Assembly (NCBI GenBank): GCA_951394405.1
Contig: OX596343.1
Location: 2,728,001 to 2,792,000, forward strand
DNA length: 64,000 nt
Source: Coprinellus micaceus
Taxonomy: Eukaryota; Basidiomycota; Agaricomycetes; Agaricales; Psathyrellaceae
Direction of reading: 5' to 3'
Below the pieces are notes generated by a model that saw only the letters and a program-made list of their open reading frames with translations, did no database searches and was not told the origin of the DNA. Below, one piece after another: positions 53,368 through 64,000 of the stretch. The translations under genes and the position numbers were made by a program. How positions within the stretch are numbered: position 1 is the first letter of the stretch; every line of letters begins with the position of its first letter.

Positions 53368-55449
53368 TGTGGATGTATCTACGTGTGTGTGTGCTTTGGG
53401 TCAGCTTTGGAGGCCTCAGGGCACAGCGTCCGCATACCTGGGACGCAGCTTTTCAATGATGGACAGTCGCTTGATAATGTCTCAGGATGGTCGAAGCGAA
53501 GAAACGAGAAAGAGGGTGTACAAGGGAAGACGGGGAGACGTGCAGGGAAGAGACGCTGAGGGAAGGAAGGGAAGAAAGAAAACGAGGCTGCCCCATCTTG
53601 CTTCACCCCATTTAACCCCCGTTCACCACCCCAAATTGCACTCCAGTCTAATAGGCTTTTCAGTGGGGCGTATCACATCCTCGGGGATCCCTTATCGGGG
53701 CATTCGCTACCCCCGCCTGCTCGACCCAGCTCAACCCTCGCAACACCACTCTCCCGCCCTCGCCAATACCCTGACTTCTTTTTCCAGCTTACTCTGCTGA
53801 GTACCCCAACCAAGGGAGGAGGGGAGAAAATCGACGATGGCGGTCTCGGGAGTGCTGTGAAGTGGCGCTCCCGTCTGTGAGTAATCGTAAGCTTTTACTT
53901 CATATTATTTCGCCCCATGACCTCCCTCGTGCCGCACCTGGGGTCGAATCCGTTACTTTGGGACTCCCGTACCCAACTTGGCCAACGCAGTCGTTATAGA
54001 TGCTCCCTTTTTACGTCTGCCAAGTGTACGTGTCTTAGTAGGTCAGTGTCGCGGGCGCTTGTTGGGCTGCATCGGTGCACCCCCCCGTTGACCCTCCCCC
54101 TGGCGCAGACCGTCGAACGCAAAGTGCGCCGTCCACTTCTTTCAGACCAGCGAACAACGCCCGTCCCTCAACGGGATGAATGAACCGGAGACTAGATAAC
54201 CATCTGCAGTGGGGTCGGCAAGTACGATGGCAGTGTCAGTTCCTCCTGACAGCACTCTGCGCTTGATCTCGATTGAGTTTGGGAGTCTGCCAAGGGAGGG
54301 GTTGAGGGACGTGAAATTCTCAGTGCTCCCAGACGAGTATAATCATGTAGTCGGGTCAGCGAAGGGGGTCAAAGGTAAAGACAGATTCTGACATTGATGA
54401 CGTACGAAGTACGAGTGACATGCCTACACGCTGGGTCGGAGGGACAAAAATCGACGTGGATTCTAAGTTTACCCACTCCCGCATCATCCAGGGGCTTGGA
54501 GCAAGGAAGGGTAGCCACGACTGTACGAAGGTGCGAGAGTAGGCGACGATAGGAGCTCCCTATTCAATAGGTGGGTGTACGGCCAACCGTGTTTCGCATT
54601 CACCATGGGGAAGATTCACCCGTATCGAGACTTCAGAGAGACGAAGATCCAGTAATACGATGTTCAGAGAGATAGAACAAAGAAGACCGGGCTAAGCGCT
54701 GTCGGTGATATGGGACCTGGTTGGGCCCACGGGGGAAGCTGCCTAATTCGGGGGAGAATGAGACGACACCAGGGGAACACTCCGCGCTCATCACCCTAAT
54801 GAAGCCAGCTTGGACACTTTGTCTCGCAGATACTGGAAGGTGGAAATACGTGTGGGCGTGCGCCAGCCACGCAGAGCCAATGTCAGATGCCAGCGAGATC
54901 CTGAGCCAGACGGGTGAATCTGCATAGTGAGAGAGCTTGACCGTGATGCCAACTGTACGGACGTCTTGGAGCAGTGCGGAGACCCGTTCCCCAAACTAGA
55001 ATTATGTTCTGGCCGTGAATTCGGAAGGGTGGAGATCCCCGAGCCAGGGCTCAAGTTGCGGTTAAACTCTGGAAGACGCGACGGCGGTATTTTGCCCCTC
55101 AGAACTAGAGTCTCCGGTCAGTCTTGCATTCGAAGAAGCCGAGAGAGCTGAAAAAGCATCTATTTAAAACAGAAATGATACAACAAGATATATGTTGGCA
55201 TGTACATTGGAAGGTCAGACAGTAGGGCCTGCACAAGCATGATAAATAGGTGTTCGAAAGCACACGGTAGATGGGACAGCGTGGGTGGTAGACGGTATAC
55301 GTTGGAGAGTTTGTTAAACGAACAGCTCATGACGAGAGGGGATAGTAGGAGAGAAGTATGGAGGACAGAGGGAACGTTACGCAGACGATGAGACCGAACG
55401 CACAGTTTCAGTCGTTAGAGAGACTGAACAAGCACCTATCCGAAAGCAT
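53368..55449. other. Spacer upstream of IML2's 3' end
   Basis: Frames up to 166 codons (53300-53800 plus) are Arg/Ser-rich without family resemblance. A tRNA-like pair of Pol III boxes on the minus strand at 53935-53990 is discussed among rejected items. No supported gene. Confidence 0.4.
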
Positions 55450-58400
55450 CTACGACCTCCGCTTGGCCAGCGCCTCGTTCGCAGCGTGGGTTCGTACGTG
55501 TAAGGCATTCTAATAAAGTTAGGTCAGCATCTCGCCTCCTCGTGTCGCTACATTATCAGAGAGGGACACTCACCTCGAGGCTGTACTTCCCCTTCCTCCC
55601 ACTCGGTCCGACCTCGAGATACTTCCCCGAAAGCACGAGTTCGAATTGCTCGTGAGCCTCGTCGAGACGCCCTAGGCATGCGAGAAGGCGACCGAGTTCA
55701 TAGTCTGTAAAGAAAGCCGTCAGTCAGTGTGAACGGGAAGGCGAGAGCGCGAAGCGGGCTGTAATGGAGTTGGAACGCGCGAAGAGGAAGAAGACCGAGG
55801 GCCGACGCTCCCAGACGATAGGCTTGGGCGGAACGACGGGGACTCGCCGATGAAGAAACGAAACTAATCGAGCACTTACGAGCGTGATACACCACATGGT
55901 GGTCCAGCTCAATCTTCGGTCCCCACTGGAACACCTCCCTAAACGCCACCTCCGCCTCTTTCGCCGCCTCCTCCCTCTCTTTCACATCCCCCTCCCCCTT
56001 CCCCGCCTTCTCCCCGTCCTCCAACTCCGCGGAGTTCTCATCGGGATATGCCAAATACCTCAAACAAACGCCCTCCAAGAACCTCGCCAAGCACACGTCG
56101 TCGACGTACCCCGCACCCCAAGCTTTCGGCGTGGACGCACGCAGGGACGCGAGTGTCGATTGGATGTAGGGGAGCATGCGCGAGCGGATGACGGCGCGGG
56201 GTGCGTGCGAGATGGATTGGAATATGTACGCGAGTTCGACACCGGGGAGGACGAGGCGGTGATTCTGAGATTCGAACTTGCGGGCTTTTCGGGCGACGAA
56301 TTTCTGTGGAGAATCCGGGAGGCGTGAGTATGTTGTTCGCAATAGATGATACCAAAGGTGACGAGGACGAAGTGATAGCTCAGAATGAAAGGAGGGAACG
56401 GGCAAGTTAAGCTGGACGCCGTTAGAAAAGTAAAGATGTGGGCTTCGAAGGCCACGTACAGTCGGAGAAACGACACGAAATATAAGGTGTTCCGATTCGG
56501 AGAACGCTGAATGTCGAGCCAAGTGAGGGTCGAACGGAACCTTCAGAAACCCGCCGAACGCACGTCGAGGTCCTTCTCAACCGCAGCTCGGAGGCTGAAG
56601 AAACTGGGCAAGAGGGACGCAGAGTCGGCTTGGACATTCCGCGACCAGGTGACGACAGAACGAGGAATGAAACAGGTATGAGATGGCGCCGGAGCGCGGA
56701 AGGATACGCGAAGAGAGAGCCAAGGAGAGCCAAATGTGCGCGACGTAGATCGAGCACGAGCTCAACAGCGACAAGCGACCACCACGTAAGTTTTGCGGTG
56801 GGCTCGCCAGGGAATACAGACCCCGTCGCATCCAAGGGAACGAACAGCAGGTCAATCCGCATGCACGATCGCTGACCGGCTCGAGAGAAACTAGTCGAGG
56901 TTGAAACGACGAGGACTCCAAGATCGGGTAACCTCGACGGAATGACGAACGCGAGAAAATCAAACCCACCTCCAACGGAATACTCTTCCCCGCGATCCTC
57001 TGCCTCAAATCCGGAACCTTCTTCATCAACTCCCTCGCTCTCCGCCTCCTTCCCTCCACTTCCTCATTCTTCCCTTTCTCTCCCCCCTTCTTCACCTTCC
57101 CACTCCCACTTTTCGCTTCACCCGTTCCCCCGGCTTCGTCCTCAAGCAAATTCGCAACCTCGAGTAAGCACACCCCCAACCCATACCCATAAATCGCCTT
57201 ACTCCAACTTGCGTCCCTCTCCAACTTATCCCACCACACCTCCCCGGCTTTCACATCCCACAACGCGAGGCTTGCACACGCGATCTCCCAGTACGATATA
57301 TGGTCCAGATTCCTGTACTTCCCCCCTTTCGACTCGCTTCCATCTTTCTCCTTCTGCTTTGTATTTGCGTCTCCGTTCACCTGTTCCTCCCTCGCTGATG
57401 CGGCACCATTACTCGCGATCGCCCGCTCATAGTACTCTATCGCCTTGTCGGGCTCGCTCCTCATCAGCGCCAAACGTCCGGCGCCGAAGAGGAAGAATAC
57501 ACCGTCGGGATAGCGTTTCAAGTTCCATTTGAGGATCCGGGCGGCGGTGGGGACCGAGACGCCTCCGAACGTGAAGGACGAGATGACGAGGTGGAAGATG
57601 AGAAGGCTCATATCGCATACACTCCGTCTCAGGCCTTCCTCGGCTGTTCATTCAATGATAAAAGGAATACCGTCAGCATTCTGACGTACTCGCGATAAGA
57701 AACGAGCAAGTTGAAAGATGGACGTACCAGCAGTGACCGACGGTTCCTCCCCCTCCCCATCCCATCCCCCAGCTTTCATCAACATCCCCAGCCCTCCCTC
57801 TCGATCGCCGTGGTAGCCGAAGAGTTCGACGAGGGTCATCAACTTCCCCGGCATGAGCGAGAGGACGATGTTGGACATGCCCATGCCAAGGAGGACGCCG
57901 GAGCGGAAGTGCGGGTCGATTGAGGGATCTAGAGGACTAATTAATACGATTGGAAGTCAAGGAAGGAGACACGGGCGAGGCGTACCTGTGCAAGATGAAG
58001 GAAGCGATGGGTGAGACGTGCGGTATTCGGTGTCGGTGACTTCGATAAAGGCATATAGTTGTCGGTAGATTCCGATTGTGGTTCGCATGTTGAGACTACG
58101 TTTGTGTATAGGCGGCGGGCGGTTTCGAAAAGGCGGTCGAGAGTCGAAGGTTTAAACACGGCATTGGGGCCAAGCGAATGGTGAAAGTCGAGAGGAAGAG
58201 GAGAGGTAGCAGTGAGAATTAGCGCGTAATCAATGTGAAAGGAACGAAGGCCACGTACGCTTCCTTAATGAAGGCGAGCCAGTCGCCCGAGTACACGATG
58301 CCTAAGAGGGCCTATTCGAAAGGTCAGCATCGGCTTCAAACGAAATGAGCGTGGGAGAGGGAAGGGCCACGAAAATGGGAAGGGATGAAGCGGGAATCCG

Positions 58401-60164
58401 GATATTTAGGGAGAAATGGAATATGGGAGATTAAAGGCACGAAATGAAGAAATGGAAGGGAGGGTGTCGGCGAGAAATGGGGCGGGAGACCGCGACGAAT
58501 GGGATTCCAATAGGATCGCTGCGTACTACGAAAACGGGCGAAAGGGAAGAACGAAACGGACGAGCACAAACACGAGGGGAGACGAAACAAAACCACACGA
58601 TCCAGCTCATCCCACTGACCTTCTCGAACAAACTCTCCGCAAAGACCAACTCCGCATGCCTCTCTACCGCGCTCATACTCCGCACCCACCCAACACCCGC
58701 ACTTCCCCCCATAGCCGTCGGACTAACGACACTCGCGGCGGTGCTGACGATGCTCCCGATACTGCCGAGGATGCCTTGCCGCTTTCGGTGGGCGGAGGCG
58801 ATGGCGTTACCGTTTTTGGCATGTTGGAGGGCGGAGAGGAGGTCCTAGGTGGGAGGGGTTAGCTAGGACGTGGAGGCCAGAGAGGGGATGACGGGCGATG
58901 GGAAGGGAGCTTAATGAAGGGGTCGAACGCGAAAGTTCGTGAAGCGAAAGGGATCCCAATTCCCCCCGTGTTTGCGCGAGGCGTAGAAGGATATGGGGCT
59001 ACGGAGAGAGGAGAATGGGGAGCGAATCGAAACGGAAACTCACCTCATCTTCATAGGACATGAGTCCCTTGACGCATTGGATCAAGGAGAACCCCGTCGC
59101 AAAGTACAGCCGTTCCCTAGAGGAAGAATGGGAGGCGTTAGTATACGAGCACATGGAGAACATTGCGAAAGGGAAGAAACGGAGGGCAAGAACGGTATTA
59201 AGAAAGAGAAAGAGGGCGAACGCGAAGGTGCGTGCGTATGGACGAGCACGGAGTACGAACGTAGATAAGGGAGAATCGATATACGGGTGCACGAACGGGG
59301 AGGGTGGGTCAAACCGAGCGAGCCGAACAAGCGAAGGGAGAAGGGCGAAGGCTCAAACGAAGGGAACTGATGGAAGGTCGACAAACGTAGTGAACGGGGA
59401 GAAGCGAAAATGGAGAACGCGCGAACAAGCGCCCTGTAGGAATATAGAAGGTTGAGGGGTTCGAAGACCTCGAAGGGCCATTAACGTGAATGGGACTGGG
59501 CCCGCTTCGACCAGACATGGTGGGCGTCCGGTGAACGAACACCCACCGTCAGTGTGGCGGGTAGGTTACGCAAAACGGGTGGGATGGAGAGACCAGGTCG
59601 GACTGGAGCAACTGGATCGCCCGGTGGATCGGGGGGTCGACGGAATGCGAGAGAGGAACGTCGAGATCGAAGCAAGCGAACAGGGGATAGGATGAACGAA
59701 GGGAAACGAGAGTCAAAAGGACGAATTAAATCGAGTACTCACTGCTTCTCGTCCATCCTCCTGCAATACTCCTCGCTCTCCATCATCCTACTCTCCAAGA
59801 ACAGCTGCAACGCATGCTGCAAGCCTGGTATATCCTCCAACGCTTCCTCCAGCTTATAAGGGATCTGCACGCTCGGCGCCTTCGTATACGGCGAACTCCA
59901 GCTCTCTGTGCCCAGTTTCCTGCCTTCCAGACCCACAGCTCGAGGTGGCGACGAAGCCGAGCCCGATTCGAGTGAGTTATGGGTATCTCCTGTCGTCCGC
60001 CTCGACTTCATACCCTGGATCGAGGCCGTTGACGAGGTGGTATAGGGTGTATCCGGCGCAGAATCGTACACCGAGAAGCTGGACGTCGAGATGGCGCTCA
60101 TCGGTCCCTTCCCGTTCGGCGTCGTCGATTTGCCCGTCGCGAGTCCCAGTAGTCCGCCCAACAT
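55450..60164 (-). CDS. IML2: IML2/TTC39-family TPR protein
   Basis: Ten exons: 59743-60164, 59044-59116, 58620-58844, 58259-58311, 57986-58095, 57728-57928, 56970-57643, 55880-56303, 55574-55704 and 55450-55509. All are GT..AG and in phase, giving 790 residues. The N-terminal 120 residues are Ser/Thr-rich. Conserved parts are IPYKLEEALEDIPGLQHALQ, RLYFATGFSLIQCVKGLMSY, ALNMRTTIGIYRQLYAFIEV, SGVLLGMGMSNIVLSLMPGK with LVELFGYHGDREGGL, then TPR-like LKRYPDGVFFLFGAGRLALM and PDKAIEYYERAI, KAGEVWWDKLERDASWSKAI, and the C-terminal YELGRLLACLGRLDEAHEQF. This order is that of the IML2/TTC39 family. In yeast, Iml2 acts at lipid droplets and mitochondria in clearing protein inclusions. Fungal insertions (EDGEKAGKGEGDVKEREE, KVKKGGEKGKNEEV) are charged linkers. 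Introns range from 57 to 666 nt. Confidence 0.9.
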
Positions 60165-63100
60165 CTTCTAATCGTGGTTGCTTCTCCTCCCGTGCCGGTC
60201 CTTACTCGTCCTAGCCGCCGAGGTCGTGAGTCGAGTTGAGAGAGTGTAGAGATGACGTGGCAGCCGAGAGAGGTCGTCGAAGATACAGAGACAGCGAGAA
60301 TGCGGAGAAAAAGAGAGATATGAACTCGCTGTCGCCGTAGAGGATGGTGTGCGGAGGCAAACCTCGTTCAGTCACCACATCGAACCCAGATTCTCGGCTC
60401 GGTGCCAGTAGGCAAGAGCTTGGCACCTGACGCCGGCGCTATTAGTAGCGCCCGCCGTCAAAGGCGCGTCATCGACGTCGGCGTCGGGCGTCGTTGGGAA
60501 CGACGAGCAGTGAGACGTCGACGATGAGGGAGCGAAAGGGGAGATTGGTGGAAAGCAAGGACGTGGGCTGTCAGTTGACCTGAAGGCGCGATACTTAGGG
60601 TGTGATGCGTGTCGGGATTTCCTGCAGAGCCGACGCACCGAGCGTTTGTTAACCCTCCTCCACGAATCTGGGGCCCGAACGAGTCCAGATGCATTGGAGA
60701 ACCGTGATAGTGACCTCTAGGGCTGAAGATCCAAGGTAGTTGACCTAGAAGTACCCGAGCTTCACATCCATCGCGTGGCGGCGAATCAAGACAGGTGTCT
60801 CGACATCTCATAGTTTGCGCCCTCCCGGCCCCACGCCCTTCTCTGCTCGAACCGTTGTTGCGTGCGTATCTAGGAGATATAACTGCGAATTATGTCGGTG
60901 GATAATGCTAACTGACCAAAAATATCGTCCCACCACGCTCTACCACATTTCTCCAGAACGGATGATACAGACGAAAAGCCTTTAGCGGATAATATCCTCG
61001 CATTCAGGAAGGGTGGTAATTGAGTCCAGGCATACAGAAATGGGGATTGTGAGCGATATATGGACCAAGAACCAGAGGAATCGGACAATTTGTCGTTGAG
61101 CGAGGGAGCAAACAAATCGGCAACTCTGACGACTCTCCCCTGATTTGGGCGGGGAGATAGGCGCCGGACCCGCATTGCAGGCCCTGTAGTTCAGGAAGAA
61201 CAGCATCCCTCGTTGGGATCATTGGCGATATAAGCTTGAATTTACAACTCGTCTATTGTGCCATATATTTCTCGGCGCGATATGCATTTCCTCTTGAACC
61301 GAAATTTCGCCCAATCCGCTATTCTCCCCTCCGATGGGGAGGGAAGGCCAGATGGCTTAGATCCACGGACCAAGATCTATCGTCTTGTCTCACATTGGTC
61401 ATATAAGAGGCTTTGTCCGAATCCCTCGTCCCTGCGGAACAGGGCGGGACATCCCTTTTGGTTTGTTAGTATAGTTCGAGTCTTTTCGCCAATACAACGG
61501 TTTCGTCATCGCGTTATTCTCTCATCTGATTCTCTCACTCCCTCATTCAAGTCACACAAGGTACACGTGAGGCCCAGCATGTTTCAAACCCAGCTGGCCG
61601 ATGTCCAATGGACCTAACCCTCGACTTCTACCAACGTTCGAGTGCTCCAGCGAGTATATGTATAAACGAGCAATTGTCCCGTCTTCTTCCCCCACGTCCA
61701 TGCCGTCTCGTCGTTCCGGAAACGCCATGGCGCAATGACCGCTCGGAACGGCTACGCTACATGAAGCCTTTGGCAGCGGAAGGGTGCGCAAATCTCACCC
61801 GAGAATACGGTGATACCGCCTGTAATGCAGGATTATCGAGCCGACGAGGTCTACGCGCTGCCCAACTCGCCGATGACATTCGCGGTGGTAAAAATACAGT
61901 CCTTTCAACTCACCTGAAGGGCGCGCCCACTGCCTGTGTAACCCTCCCCGCCAGTGTTGCGATGGTCAAGCCGACCCACGGTCAAGTTGACCATCACCCT
62001 CTGGACCTTCGCCTTGGACCATAGGGTCGGACCCCAACCTGATGAGATCACAACCGGGACTCGAGGCGCCCATATTCCCAGGTTCGTGTAGAGTCTGGAA
62101 ATGCCACGACATGGCTAATAAGCTGGTCGTGTGATTTGGTCCGACCATGGGTCCGACCGTCTGGTCCTGCCGACCATTTCGACCCAGCACTCGGTCGGAC
62201 CATGGTCCGACCCATGGTCCTAACAACACTGCTCCCCGCTATGGTCTTCGTTCGCAGTATACTTTCCCTCCCGCTTCCGCAATACACTGAACTCGCATTG
62301 TAAATTCACACTTGTGCACACCCGTACGTCGGTGCGGTACCCGGCTCTCAGTGCGTCACAGACGGGAAATTGATCATGGAAGAATCAACTGGAGCGATAC
62401 ACCCCTAGCATAGGGAAGGGGATCCTCCGACGGGGGTGCGGATTACGAGCAGCGTTGGACCTATCCCCCCTCCCAACGCGAACTATCGCTCGATCAGACC
62501 AAGACACTCGACGAACCCGATAGAGACAAACACCCTGCAACAGTGCAACCCTGACACCACGAAAGGGCCTCACCCATACACCCTGGGACACGAAACGGTG
62601 ACAGTGGCACATTGAGATAATAGATCTCGCGCTAGACTGCATCCAGTTTCGGGAGCAAGGGGGACGTTGGGTGGAGTCCGAAACGTTGGCGCCAGCAAGG
62701 CGTTCGATAACTGGGGAAAGGACCGAACCAGCATATCGCATTTGAATACTCTGGAAACGATCCACGCCTTCACCATGGACCCTGGGTAAGCAGAAAGGCC
62801 TGACCCCAGGAACGGAGCTAGGTTGGAATGCACGACATTGACTCGCCGAACGGATTCTGACGGACGTTCCCTCAGAGTGACGAAGGCGCTGACTTCCGCC
62901 CACCCTCATATGCAGCATGGAGCTCTGGACGATGATGTCGAGCGAGGGCCGATCGCATTCTTTGTCTAGATCACATCTCCCGTAGAGGTAGGGCGGGGAA
63001 TGAATGGCGCCTGCGAATAGAGTCGAACCACGACGTGGAGGCACACGAAGACTGAAAGTTGAACGCCAAGCTGGGCGACTTCGAGATCCGAGGTTAGCGT

Positions 63101-64000
63101 GTAGAATCGATCGCGGATCACCAGCATGAGCGATCCCGCCCTCGTTAATCCGTACAATCCCTTGCACATAACCGTACCTGCACCAAGAAGGAATCACCCT
63201 ATGTGTAGCGTAAGGTTTCGATCTAAGGGTACTGCGGCGCTGAAGCAGGGTATGAGACATCGTGGGATTACAGGGCACTCCATCACCCTAGACCCAGAGA
63301 AATCCAGTTTCTAAAGCACAGCGTAGCATCGGACGACTTCTTCGCTCGACCCTGGTTCGATAAGGAACCGACTCAAAGCAATTCGGGGAAGAATAAGCAG
63401 AGTAAAAGCCGGTATCCAGAAGCCGCGACAGAGCCCACCGTACGTAGAGACCAGATGCAATCCATGAATCGAGCGCCATAATAGAGATTGGGACGAGTGG
63501 GGGCGGGACTCTGGGTTGTCGCTCGGGAGGTGTGGATGGCCAGTGAAAGGACGTAGAGGCTATGAGAATCGTTACCGCAGTGGGATATTTTGAACGAACG
63601 TGGACGCGAATAGAAGGCCTACGCTGAAGATAAGTCGAAGGATCCGGGGGCGATGTGATGGCCAAAGGAGGCACCTCTGGAGGACTGTCGTGGTAAACGG
63701 TAAATTAGCATCAAAGCTCGACGCGGGGAACTCGGTGAACGAACGAACGGATGAATACATTGAACCCCCTCAGCACTCCGGTCAAACCAAAGAAGAGTCG
63801 AATGTGGATCTTAACCCGGCCTGAACGGCCTTCCAAATCGAGGAATGGGAAACCTACGGATTCCGGCGGGGTTCTACGCCCTCGTCATCGACGGGAACAC
63901 AAACAGTATCGCGTCAGCGAGGGGAGAACCAAAGCTACTGATTGATCACTCACCGATGTACTCGGATAAAGGAGTGAGGTAAGTAGGGTGACAACGCTTC
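60165..64000. other. Right-end stretch with no supported gene
   Basis: The longest frame (62385-63278 minus, 297 codons) is Arg/Ser-rich and resembles no family. Hydrophobic fragments on the minus strand near 62966-63169 (VQLSVFVCLHVVVRLYSQ) and 63420-63680 could be remains of a membrane-protein gene, but no splice chain holds. A GGTCCGACC repeat cluster lies at 62138-62220. The region 60165-60250 is presumably the IML2 promoter. Confidence 0.4.
62138..62220. repeat. GGTCCGACC / GGTCGGACC cluster
   Basis: GGTCCGACCATGGGTCCGAC (62138-) faces GGTCGGACCATGGTCCGACC (62193-). Each contains the palindrome ACCATGGT or a close form. Looser GGTC/GACC units continue leftward to about 61965. Confidence 0.75.

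Noticed and set aside
53935..53990. tRNA-like sequence on the minus strand (TGGCCAAGTTGG as A box, GATTCGACCCC as B box)
   Set aside because: The boxes are only about 22 nt apart instead of about 32, and no acceptor or anticodon stem forms. At best it is a decayed tRNA-derived repeat.
62385..63278. 297-codon minus-strand frame
   Set aside because: Composition is dominated by Arg and Ser, with no domain, no splice partner and no family resemblance, so I could not support it as a gene.

Overview
The window reads as nuclear DNA of an Agaricomycete basidiomycete (mushroom-forming lineage). The evidence is: genes split by many 49-70 nt GT..AG introns; a KDZ (Kyakuja-Dileera-Zisupton) transposase; lectins of the Psathyrella velutina (PVL) type; fungal-expanded multi-pass membrane families (DUF6533-like); and two single-copy eukaryotic genes, RPN6 and IML2. 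All gene models were spliced by hand from the sequence, and none has been checked against transcripts.

Region 1 (1-12.1 kb) looks like a mobile accessory block. The N-terminal 414 codons of a KDZ transposase run off the left edge on the minus strand. It is followed by an uncharacterised divergent gene, a small minus-strand gene, a divergent pair (an RNase H1-N/viroplasmin-domain protein and a 1117-residue low-complexity protein), then 2 kb of non-coding DNA holding 12 exact copies of GTGYATGTGGTGY. One more exact copy lies next to the transposase promoter. A 308-bp tandem duplication and a 439-bp fold-back element complete the block.

Region 2 (16-25 kb) holds two PVL-like seven-bladed propeller lectin genes in tandem on the minus strand. 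They sit between two intact DUF6533-like membrane-protein genes on the plus strand whose exons match one for one. A third membrane-protein gene of another family (32.7-34.0 kb) and a third lectin gene (36.6-37.9 kb) follow on the plus strand. The 25-32.7 kb stretch between them is gene-poor and contains a cluster of long perfect palindromes (29.46-29.97 kb) built on TTTAAAC/TCTAAAC.

Region 3 (38-52.4 kb) is a large inverted duplication. Arms of about 3.9 kb (38.0-41.9 kb) and 4.4 kb (48.1-52.4 kb) face each other across a 6.2-kb single-copy spacer that carries the proteasome lid gene RPN6. Both arms keep an intact about 292-codon gene of unknown function (about 88% identical by eye). Of the smaller genes, the right arm keeps an intact secreted coiled-coil protein and a 117-codon ORF whose left copies are broken.

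Region 4 (52.4-64 kb) contains a small uncharacterised gene, the ten-exon IML2/TTC39-family gene on the minus strand, and a right end with no gene I can support. Housekeeping genes (RPN6, IML2) thus alternate with fast-turnover material (lectins, membrane families, duplications, transposon-linked DNA).
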